The translations under genes were made by a program, and so were the position numbers. From contig CM048847.1 in NCBI GenBank assembly GCA_026545225.1, forward strand, positions 124,001 through 188,000: a stretch of DNA of 64,000 nucleotides, written 5' to 3'. The stretch is from Cornus controversa (lineage: Eukaryota; Streptophyta; Magnoliopsida; Cornales; Cornaceae). The notes beneath the pieces were generated by a model that saw nothing but the letters and a program-made list of their open reading frames with translations, was not told where the DNA came from and searched no databases. How positions within the stretch are numbered: position 1 is the stretch's first letter; each line of letters begins with the position of its first letter. Of this stretch, positions 10,587-25,306 are shown piece by piece.

Positions 10587-13500
10587 GATTTTAAACAAGT
10601 TTTGTTTGAGTTGTTCTGATTCAAAAACCCATTCCTTGAGAAGTCGTGCCATAATCAGAATCGTAAGTTTCTTTTTTCCAAATTAGACCATCAAAGCATC
10701 CAAAAGAAGTGACGAACATGTCAATCCGATCTTCATCACAATCGTATGGTGCTTTGTTCCAAATTCGACCGTTTGGACATCTGAAGGAAACAATTTGTAA
10801 GCTACCAACCATTTTAAACTTGTTTCATTTGAGTTGTTTTGATTAGAAAACCACATTCCAAGCGAAGTCTTGCCATAATATTAATCGTACGCTACTTTTT
10901 TCTAAATGAAACCATCAAAGGGTCCCAAAGAAACGACGAGCATGTCGATCCGATCTTCATCCATGTTTGTTTGAGTTGTTCTGAGTCAAAAAGAACAATT
11001 CCTAGCAATAACCAGGCATGACCACAACCGTATGGCGCTTTGTGCTAGAATTGACCATCTGGATGTCCAGAAGAATAGAGAATGACAACAACGGTTTTGA
11101 ACTTGTTTCGTTTGACCTGTCCTGATTCGAAAAGTCCAATCCACGTGAAATCGTGCCATACATAGAATTATACGTTGCTTTATGCCTAATTCGACCGTGA
11201 CGACGTCCTGAATCGAAAAGAGTAATTCCTTGCTGCACTCATGAATGATCACAACCGTATGGTGCTCTATGCCAACTTCAACCATCTGGACAAGTAAAAG
11301 AAACAATTCCCAAGCTATCGATGATTTTAAACAAGTTTAGTTTCAGTTGTTCTGATTCAAAAACCCCATTGCTTGAGAAGTTGTGTCATAATCAGAATCG
11401 TAAGTTTCTTTTTTCCAAATTAGACCATCAAAGCATCCAAAAGAAGTGACGAACATGTCAATCCGATCTTCATCACAACCGTATGGTGCTTTGTTCCAAA
11501 TTCGACCGTTTGGACATCTAAAGGAAACAATTAGCAAGCTACCAACCATTTTAAACTTGTTTCATTTGAGTTGTTTTGATTCAAAAACCGCATTCCAAGA
11601 GAAGTCGTGCCATAATACTAATCGTACGCTGCTTTTTTCAAAATGAAACCATCAAAGGGTCCCAAAGAAACGACGAGCATGTCGATCCGATATTCATCCA
11701 TGTTTGTTTGAGTTGTTCTGAGTCGAAAGAACAATTGCTTGCTATAATCAGGCATGACGACAACCGTATGGTGCTTTGTGCTAGAATTGACCATCTGGAT
11801 GTCCAGAAGAATAGAGAATGACAACAACGGTTTTGAACTTGTTTCGTTTGACCTGTCCTGATTCGAAAAGTCCAATCCACGTGAAATCGTGCCATACATA
11901 GAATTATACGTTGCTTTATGCCTAATTCGACCGTGAGGACGTCCTGAATCGAAAAGAGTAATTCCTTGCTGCACTCATGAATGATCACAACCGTATGGTG
12001 CTCTATGCCAACTTCAACCATCTGGACAAGTAAAAGAAACAATTCCCAAGCTATCGATGATTTTAAACAAGTTTAGTTTCAGTTGTTCTGATTCAAAAAC
12101 CCCATTGCTTGAGAAGTTGTGTCATAATCAGAATCGTAAGTTTCTTTTTTCCAAATTAGACCATCAAAGCATCCAAAAGAAGTGACGAACCTGTCAATCC
12201 GATCTTCATCACAACCGTATGGTGCTTTGTTCCAAATTCGACCGTTTCGACATCTAAAGGAAACAATTTGCAAGCTACCAACCATTTTAAACTTGTTTCA
12301 TTCGAGTTGTTATGATTAGAAAACCACATTCCAAGAGAAGTCGTGCCATAATAGTAATCGTACGCTGCTTTTTTCTAAATGAAACCATCAAAGCGTCCCA
12401 AAGAAACGACGAGCATGTCGATCCGATCTTCATCCATGTCTGTTTGAGTTGTTCTGAGTCGAAAGAACTATTGCTTGCAATAATCAGGCATGACGACAAC
12501 CGTATGGTGCTTTGTGCTAGAATTGACCATCTGGATGTCCAGAAAAATAGAGAATGACAACAACGGTTTCGAACTTGTTTCGTTTGACTTGTCCTGATTC
12601 GAAAAGTCCAATCCACGTGAAATCGTGCCATACCTAGAATTATACGTTGCTTTATGCCAAATTCAACCGTCAGGACGTCCTGAATCGAAAAGAGTAATTC
12701 CATGCTGCACCCATGAATGATCACAACCGTATGGTGCTCTATGCCAACTTCAACCATCTGGACAAGTAAAAGAAACAATTCCCAAGCTATCGAGGATTTT
12801 AAACAAGTTTTGTTTGAGTTGTTCTGATTCAAAAACCCATTCCTTGAGAAGTCGTGCCATAATCAGAATCGTAAGTTTCTTTTTTCCAAATTAGACCATC
12901 AAAGCATCCAAAAGAAGTGACGAACATGTCAATCCGATCTTCATCACAATCGTATGGTGCTTTGTTCCAAATTCGACCGTTTGGACATCTGAAGGAAACA
13001 ATTTGTAAGCTACCAACCATTTTAAACTTGTTTCATTTGAGTTGTTTTGATTAGAAAACCACATTCCAAGCGAAGTCTTGCCATAATATTAATCGTACGC
13101 TACTTTTTTCTAAATGAAACCATCAAAGGGTCCCAAAGAAACGACGAGCATGTCGATCCGATCTTCATCCATGTTTGTTTGAGTTGTTCTGAGTCAAAAA
13201 GAACAATTCCTTGCAATAACCAGGCATGACCACAACCGTATGGCGCTTTGTGCTAGAATTGACCATCTGGATGTCCAGAAGAATAGAGAATGACAACAAC
13301 GGTTTTGAACTTGTTTCGTTTGACCTGTCCTGATTCGAAAAGTCCAATCCACGTGAAATCGTGCCATACATAGAATTATACGTTGCTTTATGCCTAATTC
13401 GACCGTGAGGACGTCCTGAATCGAAAAGAGTAATTCCTTGCTGCACTCATGAATGATCACAACCGTATGGTGCTCTATGCCAACTTCAACCATCTGGACA

Positions 13501-16500
13501 AGTAAAAGAAACAATTCCCAAGCTATCGATGATTTTAAACAAGTTTAGTTTCAGTTGTTCTGATTCAAAAACCCCATTGCTTGAGAAGTTGTGTCATAAT
13601 CAGAATCGTAAGTTTCTTTTTTCCAAATTAGACCATCAAAGCATCCAAAAGAAGTGACGAACCTGTCAATCCGATCTTCATCACAACCGTATGGTGCTTT
13701 GTTCCAAATTCGACCGTTTCGACATCTAAAGGAAACAATTTGCAAGCTACCAACCATTTTAAACTTGTTTCATTTGAGTTGTTATGATTAGAAAACCACA
13801 TTCCAAGAGAAGTCGTGCCATAATAGTAATCGTACGCTGCTTTTTTCTAAATGAAACCATCAAAGCGTCCCAAAGAAACGACGAGCATGTCGATCCGATC
13901 TTCATCCATGTCTGTTTGAGTTGTTCTGAGTCGAAAGAACTATTGCTTGCAATAATCAGGCATGACGACAACCGTATGGCGCTTTGTGCTAGAATTGACC
14001 ATCTGGATGTCCAGAAAAATAGAGAATGACAACAACGGTTTCGAACTTGTTTCGTTTGACTTGTCCTGATTCGAAAAGTCCAATCCACGTGAAATCGTGC
14101 CATACCTAGAATTATACGTTGCTTTATGCCAAATTCAACCGTCAGGACGTCCTGAATCGAAAAGAGTAATTCCATGCTGCACCCATGAATGATCACAACC
14201 GTATGGTGCTCTATGCCAACTTCAACCATCTGGACAAGTAAAAGAAACAATTCCCAAGCTATCGAGGATTTTAAACAAGTTTTGTTTGAGTTGTTCTGAT
14301 TCAAAAACCCATTCCTTGAGAAGTCGTGCCATAATCAGAATCGTAAGTTTCTTTTTTCCAAATTAGACCATCAAAGCATCCAAAAGAAGTGACGAACATG
14401 TCAATCCGATCTTCATCACAATCGTATGGTGCTTTGTTCCAAATTCGACCGTTTGGACATCTGAAGGAAACAATTTGTAAGCTACCAACCATTTTAAACT
14501 TGTTTCATTTGAGTTGTTTTGATTAGAAAACCACATTCCAAGCGAAGTCTTGCCATAATATTAATCGTACGCTACTTTTTTCTAAATGAAACCATCAAAG
14601 GGTCCCAAAGAAACGACGAGCATGTCGATCCGATCTTCATCCATGTTTGTTTGAGTTGTTCTGAGTCAAAAAGAACAATTCCTTGCAATAACCAGGCATG
14701 ACCACAACCGTATGGCGCTTTGTGCTAGAATTGACCATCTGGATGTCCAGAAGAATAGAGAATGACAACAACGGTTTTGAACTTGTTTCGTTTGACCTGT
14801 CCTGATTCGAAAAGTCCAATCCACGTGAAATCGTGCCATACATAGAATTATACGTTGCTTTATGCCTAATTCGACCGTGACGACGTCCTGAATCGAAAAG
14901 AGTAATTCCTTGCTGCACTCATGAATGATCACAACCGTATGGTGCTCTATGCCAACTTCAACCATCTGGACAAGTAAAAGAAACAATTCCCAAGCTATCG
15001 ATGATTTTAAACAAGTTTAGTTTCAGTTGTTCTGATTCAAAAACCCCATTGCTTGAGAAGTTGTGTCATAATCAGAATCGTAAGTTTCTTTTTTCCAAAT
15101 TAGACCATCAAAGCATCCAAAAGAAGTGACGAACATGTCAATCCGATCTTCATCACAACCGTATGGTGCTTTGTTCCAAATTCGACCGTTTGGACATCTA
15201 AAGGAAACAATTAGCAAGCTACCAACCATTTTAAACTTGTTTCATTTGAGTTGTTTTGATTCAAAAACCGCATTCCAAGAGAAGTCGTGCCATAATAGTA
15301 ATCGTACGCTGCTTTTTTCTAAATGAAACCATCAAAGGGTCCCAAAGAAACGACGAGCATGTCGATCCGATATTCATCCATGTTTGTTTGAGTTGTTCTG
15401 AGTCGAAAGAACAATTGCTTGCTATAATCAGGCATGACGACAACCGTATGGTGCTTTGTGCTAGAATTGACCATCTGGATGTCCAGAAGAATAGAGAATG
15501 ACAACAACGGTTTTGAACTTGTTTCGTTTGACCTGTCCTGATTCGAAAAGTCCAATCCACGTGAAATCGTGCCATACCTAGAATTATACGTTGCTTTATG
15601 CCTAATTCGACCGTCAGGACGTCCTGAATCGAAAAGAGTAATTCCATGCTGCACCCATGAATGATCACAACCGTATGGTGCTCTATGCCAACTTCAACCA
15701 TCTGGACAAGTAAAAGAAACAATTCCCAAGCTATCGAGGATTTTAAACAAGTTTTGTTTGAGTTGTTCTGATTCAAAAACCCATTCCTTGAGAAGTCGTG
15801 CCATAATCAGAATCGTAAGTTTCTTTTTTCCAAATTAGACCATCAAAGCATCCAAAAGAAGTGACGAACATGTCAATCCGATCTTCATCACAATCGTATG
15901 GTGCTTTGTTCCAAATTCGACCGTTTGGACATCTGAAGGAAACAATTTGTAAGCTACCAACCATTTTAAACTTGTTTCATTTGAGTTGTTTTGATTAGAA
16001 AACCACATTCCAAGCGAAGTCTTGCCATAATATTAATCGTACGCTACTTTTTTCTAAATGAAACCATCAAAGGGTCCCAAAGAAACGACGAGCATGTCGA
16101 TCCGATCTTCATCCATGTTTGTTTGAGTTGTTCTGAGTCAAAAAGAACAATTCCTTGCAATAACCAGGCATGACCACAACCGTATGGCGCTTTGTGCTAG
16201 AATTGACCATCTGGATGTCCAGAAGAATAGAGAATGACAACAACGGTTTTGAACTTGTTTCGTTTGACCTGTCCTGATTCGAAAAGTCCAATCCACGTGA
16301 AATCGTGCCATACATAGAATTATACGTTGCTTTATGCCTAATTCGACCGTGAGGACGTCCTGAATCGAAAAGAGTAATTCCTTGCTGCACTCATGAATGA
16401 TCACAACCGTATGGTGCTCTATGCCAACTTCAACCATCTGGACAAGTAAAAGAAACAATTCCCAAGCTATCGATGATTTTAAACAAGTTTAGTTTCAGTT

Positions 16501-17946
16501 GTTCTGATTCAAAAACCCCATTGCTTGAGAAGTTGTGTCATAATCAGAATCGTAAGTTTCTTTTTTCCAAATTAGACCATCAAAGCATCCAAAAGAAGTG
16601 ACGAACATGTCAATCCGATCTTCATCACAACCGTATGGTGCTTTGTTCCAAATTCGACCGTTTGGACATCTAAAGGAAACAATTAGCAAGCTACCAACCA
16701 TTTTAAACTTGTTTCATTTGAGTTGTTTTGATTCAAAAACCGCATTCCAAGAGAAGTCGTGCCATAATAGTAATCGTACGCTGCTTTTTTCTAAATGAAA
16801 CCATCAAAGGGTCCCAAAGAAACGACGAGCATGTCGATCCGATATTCATCCATGTTTGTTTGAGTTGTTCTGAGTCGAAAGAACAATTGCTTGCTATAAT
16901 CAGGCATGACGACAACCGTATGGTGCTTTGTGCTAGAATTGACCATCTGGATGTCCAGAAGAATAGAGAATGACAACAACGGTTTTGAACTTGTTTCGTT
17001 TGACCTGTCCTGATTCGAAAAGTCCAATCCACGTGAAATCGTGCCATACCTAGAATTATACGTTGCTTTATGCCTAATTCGACCGTCAGGACGTCCTGAA
17101 TCGAAAAGAGTAATTCCATGCTGCACCCATGAATGATCACAACCGTATGGTGCTCTATGCCAACTTCAACCATCTGGACAAGTAAAAGAAACAATTCCCA
17201 AGCTATCGAGGATTTTAAACAAGTTTTGTTTGAGTTGTTCTGATTCAAAAACCCATTCCTTGAGAAGTCGTGCCATAATCAGAATCGTAAGTTTCTTTTT
17301 TCCAAATTAGACCATCAAAGCATCCAAAAGAAGTGACGAACATGTCAATCCGATCTTCATCACAATCGTATGGTGCTTTGTTCCAAATTCGACCGTTTGG
17401 ACATCTGAAGGAAACAATTTGTAAGCTACCAACCATTTTAAACTTGTTTCATTTGAGTTGTTTTGATTAGAAAACCACATTCCAAGCGAAGTCTTGCCAT
17501 AATATTAATCGTACGCTACTTTTTTCTAAATGAAACCATCAAAGGGTCCCAAAGAAACGACGAGCATGTCGATCCGATCTTCATCCATGTTTGTTTGAGT
17601 TGTTCTGAGTCAAAAAGAACAATTCCTTGCAATAACCAGGCATGACCACAACCGTATGGCGCTTTGTGCTAGAATTGACCATCTGGATGTCCAGAAGAAT
17701 AGAGAATGACAACAACGGTTTTGAACTTGTTTCGTTTGACCTGTCCTGATTCGAAAAGTCCAATCCACGTGAAATCGTGCCATACATAGAATTATACGTT
17801 GCTTTATGCCTAATTCGACCGTGACGACGTCCTGAATCGAAAAGAGTAATTCCTTGCTGCACTCATGAATGATCACAACCGTATGGTGCTCTATGCCAAC
17901 TTCAACCATCTGGACAAGTAAAAGAAACAATTCCCAAGCTATCGAT
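10587..17946 (+). repeat. Mixed zone: B, C, A, B, A, B, C', B, C', B
   Basis: Ten monomers fill exactly 7360 bp. C-like units at 11323, 15003 and 16475 take the A slot of a dimer: they combine an A-like start ('gttgtgtcat', four Cs) with C marks ('aattagcaagc', 'gattcaaaaaccgc', 'gatattcatcc'). The copies at 15003 and 16475 (C') keep an A-like end with 'cctagaattat' and the 14-bp palindrome, whereas the copy at 11323 has a B-like end. The zone holds intermediates between the A-B system on the left and the C-containing system on the right. Confidence 0.85.
11713..11734. other. Small hairpin, TTGTTCT and AGAACAA arms, in type C
   Basis: Seven-base perfect arms with an 8-base loop 'gagtcgaa'. 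B, F and E keep both arms with a loop one base longer. D replaces the left arm by 'ttgttat', and A replaces the right arm by 'agaacta', so the stem is shorter in those types. Any function is unknown. Confidence 0.75.
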
Positions 17947-20900
17947 GATTTTAAACAAGTTTAGTTTCAGTTGTTCTGATTCAAAAACCCCATTGCTTGA
18001 GAAGTTGTGTCATAATCAGAATCGTAAGTTTCTTTTTTCCAAATTAGACCATCAAAGCATCCAAAAGAAGTGACGAACATGTCAATCCGATCTTCATCAC
18101 AACCGTATGGTGCTTTGTTCCAAATTCGACCGTTTGGACATCTAAAGGAAACAATTAGCAAGCTACCAACCATTTTAAACTTGTTTCATTTGAGTTGTTT
18201 TGATTCAAAAACCGCATTCCAAGAGAAGTCGTGCCATAATACTAATCGTACGCTGCTTTTTTCAAAATGAAACCATCAAAGGGTCCCAAAGAAACGACGA
18301 GCATGTCGATCCGATATTCATCCATGTTTGTTTGAGTTGTTCTGAGTCGAAAGAACAATTGCTTGCTATAATCAGGCATGACGACAACCGTATGGTGCTT
18401 TGTGCTAGAATTGACCATCTGGATGTCCAGAAGAATAGAGAATGACAACAACGGTTTTGAACTTGTTTCGTTTGACCTGTCCTGATTCGAAAAGTCCAAT
18501 CCACGTGAAATCGTGCCATACATAGAATTATACGTTGCTTTATGCCTAATTCGACCGTGAGGACGTCCTGAATCGAAAAGAGTAATTTCTTGCTGCACCC
18601 ATGAATGATCACAACCGTATGGTGCTCTATGCCAACTTCAACCATCTGGACAAGTAAAAGAAACAATTCCCAAGCTATCGATGATTTGAAACAAGTTTAG
18701 TTTAAGTTGTTCTGAGTTGAAAACCCCAGTCCTTGAGAAGTCGTGCCATAATCAGAATCGTAAGTTTCTTTTTTCCAAATTAGACCATCAAAGCATCCAA
18801 AAGAAGTGACGAACATGTCAATCCGATCTTCATCACAACCGTATGGTGCTTTGTTCCAAATTCGACCGTTTCGACATCTAAAGGAAACAATTTGTAAGCT
18901 ACCAACCATTTTAAACTTGTTTCATTTGAGCTGCTATGATTAGAAAACCACATTCCAAGAGAAGTCGTGCCATAATACTAATCGTACGCTGTTTTTTTGT
19001 AAATGAAACCATCAAAGCGTCCCAAAGAAACGACGAGTATGTCGATCCGATCTTCATCCATATTTGTTTGAGTTGTTATGAGTCGAAAAGAACAATTCCT
19101 TGCAATATCCAGGCATGACCACAACCGTGTGGTGCTTTGTCCTAGAATTGACCATCTGGATGTCTAGAAGAATAGAGAATAACAACAACGGTTTTGAACT
19201 TGTTTCGTTTGACCTGTCCTGATTCGAAAAGTCCAATCCACGTGAAATCGTGCCATACATAGAATTATACGTTGCTTTATGCCTAATTCGACCGTGAGGA
19301 CGTCCTGAATCGAAAATAGTAATTTCTTGCTGCACCCATGAATGATCACAACCGTATGGTGCTCTATGCCAACTTCAACCATCTGGACAAGTAAAAGAAA
19401 CAATTCCCAAGCTATCGATGATTTGAAACAAGTTTAGTTTAAGTTGTTCTGAGTTGAAAACCCCAGTCCTTGAGAAGTCGTGCCATAATCAGAATCGTAA
19501 GTTTCTTTTTTCCAAATTAGACCATCAAAGCATCCAAAAGAAGTGACGAACATGTCAATCCGATCTTCATCACAACCGTATGGTGCTTTGTTCCAAATTC
19601 GACCGTTTCGACATCTAAAGGAAACAATTTGTAAGCTACCAACCATTTTAAACTTGTTTCATTTGAGCTGCTATGATTAGAAAACCACATTCGAAGAGAA
19701 GTCGTGCCATAATACTAATCGTACGCTGTTTTTTTGTAAATGAAACCATCAAAGCGTCCCAAAGAAACGACGAGCATGTCGATCCGATATTCATCCATGT
19801 TTGTTTGAGTTGTTCTGAGTCGAAAGAACAATTGCTTGCTATAATCAGGCATGACGACAACCGTATGGTGCTTTGTGCTAGAATTGACCATCTGGATGTC
19901 CAGAAGAATAGAGAATGACAACAACGGTTTTGAACTTGTTTCGTTTGACCTGTCCTGATTCGAAAAGTCCAATCCATGTGAAATCGTGCCATACATAGAA
20001 TTATACGTTGCTTTATGCCTAATTCGACCGTGAGGACGTCCTGAATCGAAAATAGTAATTCCTTGCTGCACTCATGAATGATCACAACCGTATGGTGCTC
20101 TATGCCAACTTCAACCATCTGGAAAAGTAAAAGAAACAATTCCCAAGCTATCGAGGATTTTAATTAAGTTTAGTTTGAGTTGTTCTGATTCAAAAACCCA
20201 TTCCTTGAGAAGTCGTGCCATAATCAGAATCGTAAGTTTCTTTTTTCCAAATTAGACCATCAAAGCATCCAAAAGAAGTGACGAACATGTCAATCCGATC
20301 TTCATCACAACCGTATGGTGCTTTGTTCCAAATTCGACCGTTTCGACATCTAAAGGAAACAATTTGTAAGCTACCAACCATTTTAAACTTGTTTCATTTG
20401 AGCTGTTATGATTAGAAAACCACATTCCAAGAGAAGTCGTGCCATAATACTAATCGTACGCTGTTTTTTTGTAAATGAAACCATCAAAGCGTCCCAAAGA
20501 AACGACGAGCATGTCGATCCGATCTTCATCCATATTTGTTTGAGTTGTTATGAGTCGAAAAGAACAATTCCTTGCAATATCCAGGCATGACCACAACCGT
20601 GTGGTGCTTTGTCCTAGAATTGACCATCTGGATGTCTAGAAGAATAGAGAATAACAACAACGGTTTTGAACTTGTTTCGTTTGACCTGTCCTGATTCGAA
20701 AAGTCCAATCCACGTGAAATCGTGCCATACATAGAATTATACGTTGCATTATGCCTAATTCGACCGTGAGGACGTCCTGAATCGAAAATAGTAATTCCTT
20801 GCTGCACTCATGAATGATCACAACCTTATGGTGCTCTATGCCAACTTCAACCATCTGGAAAAGTAAAAGAAACAATTCCCAAGCTATCGAGGATTTTAAA

Positions 20901-22363
20901 TAAGTTTAGTTTGAGTTGTTCTGATTCAAAAACCCATTCCTTGAGAAGTCGTGCCATAATCAGAATCGTAAGTTTCTTTTTTCCAAATTGGACCATCAAA
21001 GCATCCAAAAGAAGTGACGAACATGTCAATCCGATCTTCATCACAATCGTATGGTGCTTTGTTCCAAATTCGACCGTTTGGACATCTAAAGGAAACAATT
21101 TGTAAGCTACCAACCATTTTAAACTTGTTTCATTTGAGTTGTTTTGATTAGAAAACCACATTCCAAGAGAAGTCTTGCCATAATATTAATCGTACGCTAC
21201 TTTTTTCAAAATGAAACCATCAAAGGGTCCCAAAGAAACGACGAGCATGTCGATCCGATCTTCATCAATGTTTGTTTGAGTTGTTCTGAGTCAAAAAGAA
21301 CAATTCCTTGCAATAACCAGGCATGGCCACAACCGTATGGCGCTTTGTGCTAGAATTGACCATCTGGATGTCCAGAAGAATAGAGAATGACAACAACGGT
21401 TTTGAACTTGTTTCGTTTGACCTGTCCTGATTCGAAAAGTCCAATCCACGTGAAATCGTGCCATACATAGAATTATACGTTGCTTTATGCCTAATTCGAC
21501 CGTGAGGACGTCCTGAATCGAAAAGAGTAATTCCTTGCTGCACTCATGAATGATCACAACCGTATGGTGCTCTATGCCAACTTCAACCATCTGGACAAGT
21601 AAAAGAAACAATTCCCAAGCTATCGAGGATTTTAAACAAGTTTAGTTTGAGTTGTTCTGATTCAAAAACCCATTCCTTGAGAAGTCGTGCCATAATCAGA
21701 ATCGTAAGTTTCTTTTTTCCAAATTAGACCATCAAAGCATCCAAAAGAAGTGACGAACATGTCAATCCGATCTTCATCACAATCGTATGGTGCTTTGTTC
21801 CAAATTCGACCGTTTGGACATCTAAAGGAAACAATTTGGAAGCTACCAACCATTTTAAACTTGTTTCATTTTAGTTGTTTTGATTAGAAAACCACATTCC
21901 AAGAGAAGTCTTGCCATAATATTAATCGTACGCTACTTTTTTCTAAATGAAACCATCAAAGGGTCCCAAAGAAACGACGAGGATGTCGATCCGATCTTCA
22001 TCCATGTTTGTTTGAGTTGTTCTGAGTCAAAAAGAACAATTCCTTGCAATAACCAGGCATGACCACAACCGTATGGCGCTTTGTGCTAGAATTGACCATC
22101 TGGATGTCCAGAAAAATAGAGAATGACAACAACGGTTTCGAACTTGTTTCGTTTGACTTGTCCTGATTCGAAAATTCCAATCCATGTGAAATCGTGCCAT
22201 ACTTAGAATTATACGTTGCTTTATGCCAAATTCAACCGTCAGGACTTCCTGAATCAAAAAGAGTAATTCCATACTGCACCCATGAATGATCACAACCGTA
22301 TGGTGCTCTATGCCAACTTCAACCATCTGGACAAGTAAAAGAAACAATTCCCAAGCTATCGAT
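17947..22363 (+). repeat. Irregular first tetramer-type zone: C, D, D/C, D', F/B, E
   Basis: D first appears at 18683 and is followed by another D-headed unit at 19420. Both carry the private 'gagctgctatgattag' (18928 and 19665, 737 bp apart), so one arose from the other. The unit at 19420 switches to C near 19785 ('gatattcatcc') and ends D-like. The unit at 20156 begins with an F-like 'cccattcc' and then becomes D. E first appears at 21628 with 'tttggaagc' and 'cgaggatgtcg'. All six monomers are in register. Confidence 0.82.
22239..22252. other. Broken palindrome in type E
   Basis: E reads TCAGGACTTCCTGA. The six-base arms remain complementary, but the central CG is now CT and GACGTC is lost. 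It is one substitution from the A form, which supports descent of this half of E from an A-like monomer. Confidence 0.88.
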
Positions 22364-25306
22364 GATTTCAAACAAGTTTAGTTTGAGTTGTTCTGATTCA
22401 AAAACCCATTCCTTGAGAAGTCGTGCCATAATCAGAATCGTAAGTTTCTTTTTTCCAAATTTGACCATCAAAGCATCCAAAAGAAGTGACGAACATGTCA
22501 ATCCGATCTTCATCACAACCGTATGGTACTTTGTTCCAAATTCGACCGTTTGGACATCTAAAGGAAACAATTAGCAAGCTACCAACCATTTTAAACTTGT
22601 TTCATTTGAGTTGTTTTGATTCAAAAACCGCATTCCAAGAGAAGTCGTGCCATAATACTAATCGTACGCTGCTTTTTTCAAAATGAAACCATCAAAGGGT
22701 CCCAAAGAAACGACGAGCATGTCGATCCGATATTCATCCATGTTTGTTTGAGTTGTTCTGAGTCGAAAGAACAATTCCTTGCTATAATCAGGCATGACGA
22801 CAACCGTATGGTGCTTTGTGCTAGAATTGACCATCTGGATGTCCAGAAGAATAGAGAATGACAACAACGGTTTTGAACTTGTTTCGTTTGACCTGTCCTG
22901 ATTCGAAAAGTCCAATCCACGTGAAATCGTGCCATACATAGAATTATACGTTGCTTTATGCCTAATTCGACCGTGAGGACGTCCTGAATCGAAAATAGTA
23001 ATTCCTTGCTGCACTCATGAATGATCACAACCGTATGGTGCTCTATGCCAACTTCAACCATCTGGAAAAGTAAAAGAAACAATTCCCAAGCTATCGAGGA
23101 TTTTAATTAAGTTTAGTTTGAGTTGTTCTGATTCAAAAACCCATTCCTTGAGAAGTCGTGCCATAATCAGAATCGTAAGTTTCTTTTTTCCAAATTAGAC
23201 CATCAAAGCATCCAAAAGAAGTGACGAACATGTCAATCCGATCTTCATCACAACCGTATGGTGCTTTGTTCCAAATTCGACCGTTTCGACATCTAAAGGA
23301 AACAATTTGTAAGCTACCAACCATTTTAAACTTGTTTCATTTGAGCTGTTATGATTAGAAAACCACATTCCAAGAGAAGTCGTGCCATAATACTAATCGT
23401 ACGCTGGTTTTTTGTAAATGAAACCATCAAAGCGTCCCAAAGAAACGACGAGCATGTCGATCCGATCTTCATCCATATTTGTTTGAGTTGTTATGAGTCG
23501 AAAAGAACAATTCCTTGCAATAACCAGGCATGACCACAACCGTGTGGTGCTTTGTCCTAGAATTGACCATCTGGATGTCTAGAAGAATAGAGAATAACAA
23601 CAACGGTTTTGAACTTGTTTTGTTTGACCTGTCCTGATTCGAAAAGTCCAATCCACGTGAAATCGTGCCATACATAGAATTATACGTTGCATTATGCCTA
23701 ATTCGACCGTGAGGACGTCCTGAATCGAAAATAGTAATTCCTTGCTGCACTCATGAATGATCACAACCGTATGGTGCTCTATGCCAACTTCAACCATCTG
23801 GAAAAGTAAAAGAAACAATTCCCAAGCTATCGAGGATTTTAAATAAGTTTAGTTTGAGTTGTTCTGATTCAAAAACCCATTCCTTGAGAAGTCGTGCCAT
23901 AATCAGAATCGTAAGTTTCTTTTTTCCAAATTAGACCATCAAAGCATCCAAAAGAAGTGACGAACATGTCAATCCGATCTTCATCACAATCGTATGGTGC
24001 TTTGTTCCAAATTCGACCGTCTGGACATCTAAAGGAAACAATTTGTAAGCTACCAACCATTTTAAACTTGTTTCATTTGAGTTGTTTTGATTAGAAAACC
24101 ACATTCCAAGAGAAGTCGTGCCATAATATTAATCGTACGCTACTTTTTTCTAAATGAAACCATCAAAGGGTCCCAAAGAAACGACGAGCATGTCGATCCG
24201 ATCTTCATCCATGTTTGTTTGAGTTGTTCTGAGTCAAAAAGAACTATTGCTTGCAATAATCAGGCATGACCACAACCGTATGTCGCTTTGTGCTAGAATT
24301 GACCATCTGGATGTCCAGAAAAATAGAGAATGACAACAACGGTTTCGAACTTGTTTCGTTTGACTTGTCCTGATTCGAAAAGTCCAATCCACGTGAAATC
24401 GTGCCATACCTAGAATTATACGTTGCTTTATGCCAAATTCAACCGTCAGGACGTCCTGAATCGAAAAGAGTAATTCCATGCTGCACCCATGAATGATCAC
24501 AACCGTATGGTGCTCTATGCCAACTTCAACCATCTGGACAAGTAAAAGAAACAATTCCCAAGCTATCGAGGATTTTAAACAAGTTTTGTTTGAGTTGTTC
24601 TGATTCAAAAACCCATTCCTTGAGAAGTCGTGCCATAATCAGAATCGTAAGTTTCTTTTTTCCAAATTAGACCATCAAAGCATCCAAAAGAAGTGACGAA
24701 CATGTCAATCCGATCTTCATCACAATCGTATGGTGCTTTGTTCCAAATTCGACCGTTTGGACATCTGAAGGAAACAATTTGTAAGCTACCAACCATTTTA
24801 AACTTGTTTCATTTGAGTTGTTTTGATTAGAAAACCACATTCCAAGCGAAGTCTTGCCATAATATTAATCGTACGCTACTTTTTTCTAAATGAAACCATC
24901 AAAGGGTCCCAAAGAAACGACGAGCATGTCGATCCGATCTTCATCCATGTTTGTTTGAGTTGTTCTGAGTCAAAAAGAACAATTCCTTGCAATAACCAGG
25001 CATGACCACAACCGTATGGCGCTTTGTGCTAGAATTGACCATCTGGATGTCCAGAAAAATAGAGAATGACAACAACGGTTTCGAACTTGTTTCGTTTGAC
25101 TTGTCCTGATTCGAAAATTCCAATCCATGTGAAATCGTGCCATACTTAGAATTATACGTTGCTTTATGCCAAATTCAACCGTCAGGACTTCCTGAATCAA
25201 AAAGAGTAATTCCATACTGCACCCATGAATGATCACAACCGTATGTTGCTCTATGCCAACTTCAACCATCTGGACAAGTAAAAGAAACAATTCCCAAGCT
25301 ATCGAT
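22364..25306 (+). repeat. Four-monomer block C/D, D', F/A, B/E with a relict of the A-B family
   Basis: Its 2943-bp period matches the preceding block: 'ttttaattaag' occurs at about 20158 and 23101. The third monomer turns A-like near 24245 ('gaactattgcttgc', 'gccaaattcaaccgtcaggacg'), and the fourth begins with true B marks ('catctgaagg', 'ccaagcgaag') before changing to E. A-B type sequence therefore survives inside tetramer territory, about 6 kb beyond the last ordinary B monomer. Confidence 0.85.
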
